Shown piece after piece: positions 1 through 9,938 of a stretch of DNA of 11,347 nt. The translations under genes and the position numbers were made by a program. Origin of the DNA: Clostridia bacterium (GTDB taxonomy: Bacteria > Bacillota_A > Clostridia > Christensenellales > CAG-138); contig JAFPXU010000024.1 in assembly GCA_017394605.1 (NCBI GenBank), positions 1-11,347 on the forward strand, read 5' to 3'. Within the stretch, counting starts at the first letter, position 1. Each line of letters begins with the position of its first letter. The notes under the pieces were generated by a model, which did no database searches, was not told the DNA's origin, and was given only the letters and a program-made list of their open reading frames with translations.

Positions 1-624
1 GATGTACCGGACGCCGCGGAAACTGGACAGTTCGGCCGATCCGTCAGCGTGGATCTCCAGGGTGTAGTCCGCGTTCTTATAGGTTCCCTGGACCTTTTCC
101 ACGGCAACATCGTGATAGCTGTATTCCGTCTCCGTCAGTCTGTTTCCATCCGTCCTGAACGTATATACGGAGCTCCCCGTTTTATCGGTAAACACGATGG
201 TATTCCCGTCCGCCGTATAGGTACCGGGCATGGTATACGTGTTGTAACCGCCGGTGGAATAGTAGGTGATATTGCTGTATTCGGCGTTGGTTTCATCGAG
301 AAGCGTCAGCCTGTCCTGATAGCGGTCCAGAATCACGTCCGGTTCTTCCGTTCCTTCGGTATCCGGTCCTGTGATCTCGGTTTCATAGACGACGGGTTCC
401 GGCTTTTCCGGTTCCGCGGCGGTCTCAGCCGCGGGTTCCGCAGTTTCCGCAGGCGCTTCCGTCGCTGCGGGCGCCTCGGCGGCTGCCGCGGCGGTCTCTT
501 CGGGCGCGGCTGTCTGCGTTTCGGCCGCGGGTTCCGCCGTAACAGACGGTTCCGCTGTCTTCGGAGCGCATGCCACTGATGCGGCAAGCATCACGATAAG
601 CAGTGTGCAGATGATTCGTTTCAT
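1..624 (-). CDS. Probable secreted lipoprotein with A/E/P/T-rich linker and beta-rich C-terminal domain (3' end outside window)
   Basis: I do not recognise a named family. The frame is open from an ATG at 624 to the window edge: 208 codons seen, no stop. The start has a good ribosome-binding site, CGGAGG, about 6 nt upstream. Residues 1-18 form a signal peptide: basic MKR, then a hydrophobic stretch ending LAASVA, then Cys19. This fits a lipobox, although Ser at -3 is not the usual Leu/Val/Ile, so lipid anchoring is likely rather than certain. Residues about 20-95 are a low-complexity Ala/Glu/Pro/Thr linker, which would hold the domain away from the membrane. From about residue 97 the sequence turns beta-rich, with two loosely similar GTY units (GTYTADGNTIVFTDK near 134 and GTYKNADYTLEIHADG near 180). 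This suggests a small lipocalin-like or other repeated beta-sheet domain. It is transcribed divergently from the sugar operon, so a shared function is not implied. No function is proposed. Confidence 0.8.
   Translation of the reverse strand, partial: MKRIICTLLIVMLAASVACAPKTAEPSVTAEPAAETQTAAPEETAAAAAEAPAATEAPAETAEPAAETAAEPEKPEPVVYETEITGPDTEGTEEPDVILDRYQDRLTLLDETNAEYSNITYYSTGGYNTYTMPGTYTADGNTIVFTDKTGSSVYTFRTDGNRLTETEYSYHDVAVEKVQGTYKNADYTLEIHADGSAELSSFRGVRYI
421..540 (-). repeat. Repeated TAEPAAET unit inside the lipoprotein linker
   Basis: The octapeptide TAEPAAET occurs at residues 29-36 (nt 540-517) and again at residues 61-68 (nt 444-421) of the left-edge lipoprotein. The core DNA, GCGGAACCCGCGGC, is identical in the two copies, which points to linker growth by internal duplication. 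The sequence between them is more of the same Ala/Glu/Pro/Thr composition. Confidence 0.7.
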
Positions 625-678
625 ATATAACCTCCGGATTCTTCCGCAGATAATCTTTCCTGCAGACATTTTCATATT

Positions 679-687
679 ATCATACCA
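679..687 (-). promoter_or_regulatory. Extended -10 promoter element for the lipoprotein gene
   Basis: Read on the minus strand the sequence is TGGTATGAT, an extended -10 (TG-n-TATGAT). No good -35 lies 16-18 nt upstream (TAGCCT is the best), which is tolerated for extended -10 promoters. Transcription would start near 672, giving a leader of about 48 nt before the ATG at 624. I see no riboswitch-like structure in that leader. Confidence 0.5.
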
Positions 688-782
688 CTTCTTCCGCCTT
701 CAGGCTACTGTGTCACCGTTTTTATACCTCCGCGCAACAGAAAACTCGCAAAGGCAAACCCGGTGTTTTCTCTCCTCCGCAC

Positions 783-811
783 TACAAGAGCAAACCGATT
801 TGTTGTAGAAT
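783..811 (+). promoter_or_regulatory. Possible weak promoter of the sugar operon
   Basis: TAGAAT at 806-811 matches a sigma-70 -10 in five of six positions. The hexamer 17 nt upstream, TACAAG at 783-788, is a poor -35. A weak promoter overlapped by a repressor palindrome would fit a controlled sugar operon. Transcription would start near 818, leaving a leader of roughly 28 nt before the TTG start. This is inferred from position and motif only. Confidence 0.3.
791..802 (+). promoter_or_regulatory. LacI-family-like operator palindrome upstream of the sugar operon
   Basis: CAAACCGATTTG is an inverted repeat with CAAA/TTTG arms around a central CG, the usual layout of LacI/GalR-family operators (MalR-type sites resemble CAAACGTTTG). 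It lies between the proposed -35 and -10. A second, outer inverted pair, CTACAA (782-787) and TTGTAG (803-808), flanks it slightly off-centre. No regulator gene is in the window, so the binding protein is unknown. CcpA is less likely because the TGWAA...WCA ends are absent. Confidence 0.35.
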
Positions 812-831
812 AGAGTCAGCCAAAAATGATT

Positions 832-837
832 CGGAGG
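832..837 (+). promoter_or_regulatory. Ribosome-binding site that fixes the TTG start of the MFS gene
   Basis: CGGAGG occupies 832-837. The in-frame GTG at 837 shares its first base with this site and cannot be the start. The next suitable in-frame codon is TTG at 846, with an 8-nt spacer. Confidence 0.75.
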
Positions 838-845
838 TGTCTCTG

Positions 846-2084
846 TTGCAAAGAAAACTGGACAGGAAGTTCTGGATCGCCATGCTGGTCTTCGGCCTCA
901 TGGGACAGGTCGCTTGGGTCGTTGAAAACATGTACTTTAATGTTTTCATCTACAAGATGTTCCACGCGACGGCATCGGATATTTCCGCGATGGTCATGGC
1001 CAGCGCCGTGGTCGCCGCTCTGACAACGATCATCATGGGCGCCGTTTCCGACAAGGTAGGAAAGCGGAAAGCGTTCATGAGCGTCGGCTACGTGATCTGG
1101 GGCGTATCCATCATCGTGTTCGCCTATATCAAAAGCGTCCTGATGACGATCGTTATGGACTGCGTCATGACCTTCTTCGGGTCGACCGCCAACGATGCCG
1201 CGTACAACGCGTGGCTGACGGACCGCGGGGATGAAACGAACCGCGGCAGGATCGAAGGCTTCAACTCCATGATGCCCCTCGTCTCGATCCTGATCGTGTT
1301 CGGAGGCTTCATGAGCTTCAATCTGGATGAGAGCGGCTCCTGGACAAAGATCTATTACATCATCGGCATCGCGACCGTCATCATCGGAATACTGGGCTTC
1401 TTCCTGATCGAAGACGCGCCGTGGCTCAAAAAAAGCAAAGGCAGCCTTCCGGAAACGGTCGCTTTCAGCTTCCGGCCGTCCGTGATCCGCGGCAACCTAC
1501 CCCTCTACAGCAGGCTCGCGGCGTTCGCGGTGTTCGGCATCTCGATTCAGATCTTTATGCCCTACCTGCTCCTCTACTATGAAAAAGGGCTGGGTATGGC
1601 CAACTATGTGCTCATCATGGCGCCCGCCATCCTGCTAGCCGCGGTCGCGACCGTATTTTACGGAAGACTGTACGACAGATGGGGCTTCTACAGAAGCCTG
1701 CTCCCCTGCCTCGGCATGCTGTTCGTCGGATACGCGTTTCTGTATCTGACCCGGTCCACCGCGCCAGTCTTCATCGGCTCCCTCTTCATGATGGCCGGCT
1801 ATCTCTGCGGCATGTCCGTCTTCGGGGCGGCTGTCCGCGAACAGATTCCGGAAAACCGCGCAGGACAGTTCCAGGGAGTCCGCATCATCGGTCAGGTATT
1901 CGTTCCCGGTCTGATCGGGCCTGCGATCGGCGCGTTCGCGCTTCGCAACGCGGACCTGATCGTCAATTCCGACGGAACGACGTCGTTTCTGCCCAACCAC
2001 AGCATTTTCCTCGCGGCTGTGATTCCCGTCGTGATCCTGTTCGCGGCTGCAGTTCTGCAAAGGAGGATCTATTGCCATGACTGA
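846..2084 (+). CDS. MFS sugar transporter, probably for an oligosaccharide
   Basis: This 412-residue integral membrane protein belongs to the major facilitator superfamily and probably imports a sugar by cation symport. The sequence shows hydrophobic segments spaced as expected for 12 helices. The motif-A loop GAVSDKVGKRKA lies at about residues 65-76 between helices 2 and 3, and a weaker copy, YGRLYDRWG, at about 272-280 in the second half; a charged central loop lies near 190-215. The N-terminal stretch GQVAWVVENMYFN is one I associate with Bacillota MFS carriers found beside glycosidases. The start is TTG at 846: GGAGG ends 8 nt upstream, whereas an earlier in-frame GTG (837) overlaps the ribosome-binding site. 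The gene is first in the sugar operon and overlaps the GH13 gene by 8 nt, so translation is probably coupled. The substrate is inferred from neighbours: a disaccharide or short oligosaccharide cleaved by the next two proteins. Confidence 0.85.
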   Translation: MQRKLDRKFWIAMLVFGLMGQVAWVVENMYFNVFIYKMFHATASDISAMVMASAVVAALTTIIMGAVSDKVGKRKAFMSVGYVIWGVSIIVFAYIKSVLMTIVMDCVMTFFGSTANDAAYNAWLTDRGDETNRGRIEGFNSMMPLVSILIVFGGFMSFNLDESGSWTKIYYIIGIATVIIGILGFFLIEDAPWLKKSKGSLPETVAFSFRPSVIRGNLPLYSRLAAFAVFGISIQIFMPYLLLYYEKGLGMANYVLIMAPAILLAAVATVFYGRLYDRWGFYRSLLPCLGMLFVGYAFLYLTRSTAPVFIGSLFMMAGYLCGMSVFGAAVREQIPENRAGQFQGVRIIGQVFVPGLIGPAIGAFALRNADLIVNSDGTTSFLPNHSIFLAAVIPVVILFAAAVLQRRIYCHD

Positions 2085-3774
2085 AAATTTCGAATCCGTC
2101 CGTAAACCCGAACGTACCAGATGGTACAAGGACGCCGTCGTCTATCAGATCTATCCCTACAGTTTCATGGATTCCGACAACGACGGCATGGGAGACATCA
2201 ACGGAATCATCTCAAAACTCGACTATGTCAAGGATCTCGGCGTGACCGCCATCTGGTTCTCTCCTCTCTACAAGACCGCCTACAAAGACTACGGATACGA
2301 CGTCTCCGATTACCGTGCCATCAATCCCGATCTCGGCACGATGGAGGATTTTGACCGGATGCTTTCGGAATGCCATAAGCGCGGTCTGAAAGTCATCATG
2401 GATATGGTCGTCAACCATACCTCCACGGAACACGAGTGGTTCAAAAAGGCCATGGCAGATCCGTCCTCTCCCTACCGCGACTACTACATCATCCGGAAGG
2501 GAAAGCGTAAAGGCGGCCGCTTGCTTCCGCCGACCAACTGGCATTCCACCTTCACAGGATCCGCCTGGGAGCAGATCCCGGACACGGATGAGTTCTACCT
2601 TCACCTGTTCTGCGTGGAGCAGGCCGATCTGAACTGGGAGAATCCCGCCGTACGGCAGGAGGTAAAGGACATACTCCGGTTCTGGCTGGACAAGGGCGTG
2701 GACGGGTTCCGTTTCGACGTTTTTAACATGTTTTCCAAAGTGCAGCCCATCTCCGACGACCCCGCAGGTCACGACACCTGCTCCCAGTACGTCGACGGAC
2801 CGAGGATGCACGAGTTTCTGAAGGAACTGTACCGCGACGTCCTCTCGGAATACGACTCGTATACGGTCGGCGAATCGTTCCTGCCCGACCGGCAGCACGC
2901 GCTGGAGTATTCGAAGGAGTCGAACGGGGAGCTGGATACCATCTTCAACTTCTCCCATTTCGACAGCGACAATTTCGTCAAGTTCCTGAAGCGTAAGTTC
3001 GATCTCAGGATCTTCAAGAGCGGATTCTTCACGTCGCAGCTCGATAATTTCGGCCAGGGCTGGAACACGCTCGTACTGGAAAACCATGATTCGCCGCGAT
3101 CCAATTCAAGATTCGGCATCAACACGGCGAAATACCGGTACGAATCCTCCACGTTCCTGCCCGTCGTCACATTCCTCGGATTCGGCACGCCTTTCCTGTA
3201 CATGGGGCAGGAGATCGGCATGACGAACGCCGACTTCGGCGATATGGAGGACTTCAAGGATCCTGTCTCCCACTTCGTGTACAATCTCCTGCGTCGTTAT
3301 CACGTTCCGAAAAAAATCGCCTTCCGGTTCGTGCGCTATGGCGCCCGCGATTATTCCCGCGTGCCCATGCAGTGGAACGCGGAAGTCAACGCCGGATTCA
3401 ACAAGGGCGCAAAGCCGTGGCAGCGGAACAATGCCAACTATCCGGAGATCAACGTGGAGAAGGACCTCTCCTCCGGCCGTTCCATCTACCGGTTCTATCA
3501 GAAACTTTTGAAACTGAAACGGGAAACGCCGCTGTTCGTGCACGGATCCGTCAGGGAATACGATCACGACAACAAACGTGTCATCGCGTATACGAGAACG
3601 CTGGAGGACCGTTCCGCTCTCGTGGTCGGCAACTTCTCTGGAAGGCCGGTCACCTATACCCTTCCTGCCGAACTGAAGGGAAAATACATGTCCGTCCTGC
3701 TTTCAAACTATGAAGACTCCGCCCCGGGCGACGTTCTCCGTCTGCGCCCGTACGAGGCGGTCGTCCTTCAGTGA
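2077..3774 (+). CDS. GH13 alpha-glucosidase (oligo-1,6-glucosidase-like, subfamily 31 type)
   Basis: A 565-residue cytoplasmic exo-acting alpha-glucosidase; no signal peptide. All GH13 conserved regions are present: DMVVNH (Asp109, His114), GFRFDV with nucleophile Asp214, VGES with acid/base Glu266, and ENHD with the transition-state Asp338. The metal-binding loop DSDNDGMGD (32-40), ADLNWENP (183-190) and PMQW (430-433) place it with oligo-1,6-glucosidase, alpha-glucosidase and trehalose-6-phosphate hydrolase enzymes. Length is normal for them. Val215 follows the nucleophile; in yeast and bacterial relatives Val here goes with alpha-1,6 activity and Thr/Ala with alpha-1,4, so isomaltose or panose-like substrates are favoured. 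The start is ATG 2077, with AGGAGG at 2061-2066 inside the end of the MFS gene. The pairing with a transporter suggests hydrolysis of an imported sugar. Exact substrate (isomaltose, sucrose, trehalose-6-P) is not decided by sequence; without a PTS gene nearby the phosphorylated substrate is less likely. Confidence 0.92.
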   Translation: MTENFESVRKPERTRWYKDAVVYQIYPYSFMDSDNDGMGDINGIISKLDYVKDLGVTAIWFSPLYKTAYKDYGYDVSDYRAINPDLGTMEDFDRMLSECHKRGLKVIMDMVVNHTSTEHEWFKKAMADPSSPYRDYYIIRKGKRKGGRLLPPTNWHSTFTGSAWEQIPDTDEFYLHLFCVEQADLNWENPAVRQEVKDILRFWLDKGVDGFRFDVFNMFSKVQPISDDPAGHDTCSQYVDGPRMHEFLKELYRDVLSEYDSYTVGESFLPDRQHALEYSKESNGELDTIFNFSHFDSDNFVKFLKRKFDLRIFKSGFFTSQLDNFGQGWNTLVLENHDSPRSNSRFGINTAKYRYESSTFLPVVTFLGFGTPFLYMGQEIGMTNADFGDMEDFKDPVSHFVYNLLRRYHVPKKIAFRFVRYGARDYSRVPMQWNAEVNAGFNKGAKPWQRNNANYPEINVEKDLSSGRSIYRFYQKLLKLKRETPLFVHGSVREYDHDNKRVIAYTRTLEDRSALVVGNFSGRPVTYTLPAELKGKYMSVLLSNYEDSAPGDVLRLRPYEAVVLQ

Positions 3775-3801
3775 CCATTCTGACCGATAGGAGCAACTCA
3801 T

Positions 3802-6423
3802 ATGACTGAACCCGAAAGAATCACCGTGACCGCCAACGGCAGGACCGAACTCGGCGGCAACCATACGGATCATCAGGGAGGATGCGTTCTCGCCTCCTCC
3901 GTGGATCTGTCCATGACAGCGACTGCGGAAAAACGCGCCGACAGAATCGTTTCCATTCGTTCCGTCGGCCATCACTCGTTCGAACTTGACGTGACGGATC
4001 CGGGCGATCCCGATCCTTCCCTGTACGGAACTTCCAAAGCGCTTGTGCTGGGGATCGCGAAGGGTATACGGAATCTCGGTTATCAGGTCGGCGGCTTTCA
4101 GGCGGACATCCGTTCGGACGTGCCGTCCGGAAGCGGGCTCTCCTCGTCCGCCGCGTTCGAGGTTCTGATCGGAAGAATCTTCAACGCCTTCTACTGCAAC
4201 GGGGAACTGACCGACATCCAGATCGCGAAGATCGGGCAGTTTGCGGAATCCGTCTACTTCGGAAAACCGTGCGGACTGATGGACCAGATCGCGTGCGCGG
4301 TCGGAGGAATCGTGTTCGTCGATTTCAAAAATCCCGCTGAACCGCGCGTTGAAAAGGTAAACTTCGATTTCAAAAAGACCGGCTACGATCTCCGGATCGA
4401 AAATGTGGGCTCCTCTCACGACGATCTGACGGAGGATTACGCCGCGATTCCGCGCGACATGCGCGCCGTTGCGCAGCAATTCGGGAAAAACGTCCTCTCC
4501 GAAGTGGACGAATCGGAATTCTTCGCGAGGAAGGACGAACTCATCCGTACGCTCGGCGAACTGCCTGTCAGCCGCGCGGAGCATTTCTTCGCGGAGACAA
4601 AACGTCCCGCGCGCATGAAGGAAGCGCTGGAACGGAACGACTTTGAGGCCTATCTGGCCATCGTGCGGGAATCCGCCGCGTCCAGCGAAAACCTTCTGAA
4701 GAACATCGTCCCGTCCAACGGGGACCGCACGCTTCAGAACGCGATCCTGGCGAAGCGGGAAAAGCTGAAAGGGAAAGGCGCGGTCCGCGTTCACGGCGGG
4801 GGCTTCGCGGGAACCATTCAGATCTACTCTCCGAAAGTCAAAACGGCTCCCTATGAGAACGAATACCCGAGACCGCAGCTGAAGCGGGACAGCTATCTAT
4901 GTCTGAACGGGAGCTGGAAACTAAACGGCAGGCCGATTGAGGTCCCGTTCCCTCCGCAGTCCCGGCTGTCCGGATTCGGCGCGGACTGCGGAGACCGTCT
5001 GCGGTATGAAAAAACGTTCCGGTTTGAAAAGACTAAACAGCGCGCCGTCCTTCATTTCGGCGCGGTCGACCAGACCTGCTCAGTCTTTCTGAATGGCGCT
5101 TCCGTCGGAACGCACAAGGGCGGCTATCTTCCGTTTTCCTTCGACGTCACGGACTGTATCGTGAACGGGGAGAACAAGCTTGTCGTTACGGCGGAGGACA
5201 CGCTCTCTCCGGACTACCCGTACGGAAAACAGACAAAGCACCCAGCCGGCATGTGGTATACGCCCGTCAGCGGGATTTGGCAGACGGTCTGGATCGAGGA
5301 ACTTCCGGACGCGTATATCACCGGTGTCAAAATCGATACGGATCTGCACGGCGCAGATCTGACGATCTCCGTCTCCGACCGCAGGGAGCCTCTGCACGAA
5401 CGTGTCGAGATCGAGAATCCGGAACTGTGGGAGCCCGGCAATCCGAAGCTGTACCGTCACACCGTCACCTACAGGGAGGACGCAGCCGAGGTCTATTTCG
5501 CGCTCCGCAGCGTCGAAATCCGGACGGAAGGAGGCGTTCCCGGCGTGTTCCTGAACGGGAAACGCATCTTCCTCCACGGCGTGCTGGATCAGGGATACTT
5601 CGAGGACGGCATCTTCCTGCCGGAAGAGCCGGAAGAATACATGCGGGATGTCCGGCGGATGCAGGAACTCGGGTTCAACCTTCTGAGAAAGCACATCAAG
5701 GTGGAACCGGAATCCTTCTATTACGCCTGCGACCGCGCCGGCATGCTGGTGCTGCAGGATATGCCGAACAGCGGCAGGTACTCGTTCTTCCGGGATACCG
5801 CGCTCGGAACGGCAGGCATTCCGTTTTCCGACAGGACTGGAACCGATGGGTTCCGGAAACAGTTTTTTATCTCGCACATGCTGGATACGGCGGATCATCT
5901 GCATAACCATCCCTGTGTGATCGGCTATACCATCTTCAACGAGGGCTGGGGGCAGTTTGAGAGCGACCGGCTGTACGGAATGCTCAAGGAGCAGGAGCCC
6001 GAAAGGCTCATCGACTCGACTTCCGGCTGGTTCCGTCAGAAAAAGAGCGATTTCGACAGCGAGCACGTGTATTTCCGCGTCAAAAACCTCCGCCCCGGAA
6101 AGCGGCCTTTCCTGCTTTCCGAATGCGGAGGGTTCACGCTGTCTGTTTCAGGACACGTACAGGAGAAAAAGAAATACGGATACGGGGAGTGCACGAGCAC
6201 GGAAGAGCTGACGGACCGGATCGTATCCATGTTCGAGGAGATGGTGCTCCCCGGGATTCCGGAAGGCGTCTGCGGCTGCATCTATACCCAGCTTTCCGAT
6301 GTGGAAGGAGAGATCAACGGGCTCTATACCTATGACCGCAGAATATGCAAGGTCCTCAGAGAACCGTTGCTGAAGCTGGCCGAACGCATCCGGGACTGTC
6401 TCCCCTCTGGGGTGTCACAATAA
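3802..6423 (+). CDS. Fusion protein: truncated galactokinase (GHMP) joined to a GH2 beta-glycosidase
   Basis: One uninterrupted 873-residue frame carries two enzymes. Residues 1 to about 347 are galactokinase: sugar motif GRTELGGNHTDHQGG (13-27), ATP loop DVPSGSGLSSSAA (106-118), catalytic-base segment GLMDQ (Asp161), and RVHGGGFAGTIQ (329-340). From about 351 (YENEYPRPQ) it is GH2: a jelly-roll sugar-binding domain (about 365-500), a short Ig-like domain (500-575), and a TIM barrel (576-873) with acid/base Glu714 in NEGW and nucleophile Glu774 in SECGG. As inferred reactions, GH2 would release galactose from a beta-galactoside and GalK would phosphorylate it with ATP. Compared with usual galactokinases, roughly 30-50 residues are missing before the sugar motif and 40-50 after the third motif, so kinase activity is uncertain. 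The start ATG at 3802 has TAGGAG 8 nt upstream, and an in-frame stop at 3781 rules out an upstream extension. No in-frame ATG, GTG or TTG lies between the joint and GTG at 5161, so GH2 has no start of its own. It lies 27 nt after the GH13 gene, in the same operon. GH2 specificity is not settled. Confidence 0.85.
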   Translation: MTEPERITVTANGRTELGGNHTDHQGGCVLASSVDLSMTATAEKRADRIVSIRSVGHHSFELDVTDPGDPDPSLYGTSKALVLGIAKGIRNLGYQVGGFQADIRSDVPSGSGLSSSAAFEVLIGRIFNAFYCNGELTDIQIAKIGQFAESVYFGKPCGLMDQIACAVGGIVFVDFKNPAEPRVEKVNFDFKKTGYDLRIENVGSSHDDLTEDYAAIPRDMRAVAQQFGKNVLSEVDESEFFARKDELIRTLGELPVSRAEHFFAETKRPARMKEALERNDFEAYLAIVRESAASSENLLKNIVPSNGDRTLQNAILAKREKLKGKGAVRVHGGGFAGTIQIYSPKVKTAPYENEYPRPQLKRDSYLCLNGSWKLNGRPIEVPFPPQSRLSGFGADCGDRLRYEKTFRFEKTKQRAVLHFGAVDQTCSVFLNGASVGTHKGGYLPFSFDVTDCIVNGENKLVVTAEDTLSPDYPYGKQTKHPAGMWYTPVSGIWQTVWIEELPDAYITGVKIDTDLHGADLTISVSDRREPLHERVEIENPELWEPGNPKLYRHTVTYREDAAEVYFALRSVEIRTEGGVPGVFLNGKRIFLHGVLDQGYFEDGIFLPEEPEEYMRDVRRMQELGFNLLRKHIKVEPESFYYACDRAGMLVLQDMPNSGRYSFFRDTALGTAGIPFSDRTGTDGFRKQFFISHMLDTADHLHNHPCVIGYTIFNEGWGQFESDRLYGMLKEQEPERLIDSTSGWFRQKKSDFDSEHVYFRVKNLRPGKRPFLLSECGGFTLSVSGHVQEKKKYGYGECTSTEELTDRIVSMFEEMVLPGIPEGVCGCIYTQLSDVEGEINGLYTYDRRICKVLREPLLKLAERIRDCLPSGVSQ

Positions 6424-6443
6424 GCGTTTTATGATTTCGCACA

Positions 6444-6468
6444 GCATGCCGCAGCGCGGCATGCTTTT

Positions 6469-6470
<2 letters not shown>
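6444..6470 (+). terminator. Rho-independent terminator of the sugar operon
   Basis: GCATGCCGC (6444-6452) pairs perfectly with GCGGCATGC (6456-6464) across a 3-nt AGC loop and is followed by TTTTTT (6465-6470). It sits 20 nt after the fusion gene's stop. On the minus strand the same hairpin follows the pyrG stop, but the bases after it (TGTGCGAAATC) are not a T-tract, so it should work mainly for the plus strand. The pyrG stop codon (6469-6471) lies partly within the T-tract. Confidence 0.85.
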
Positions 6471-9925
<3,455 letters not shown>

Positions 9926-9938
9926 AAACGATCCTTTC

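Noticed and set aside
49..579. Long plus-strand open frame opposite the left-edge lipoprotein
   Set aside because: Its product is an Arg/Gly/Phe-rich string caused by the antisense of the GC-rich Ala/Glu/Pro linker. The minus strand has a signal peptide, ribosome-binding site and promoter.
826..1023. ATG at 826 as a start for a small gene or for the transporter
   Set aside because: It is out of frame with the MFS protein, its product is non-protein-like, and the ribosome-binding site lies downstream of it.
2212..3087. Antisense open frame of 291 codons inside the GH13 gene
   Set aside because: The plus strand encodes all GH13 motifs without interruption; the antisense frame has no ribosome-binding site or recognisable domain.
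3703..4794. Antisense open frame of 363 codons opposite the GalK region
   Set aside because: It is a by-product of codon bias in the fusion gene; the residues resemble no protein family and its end overlaps another real gene.
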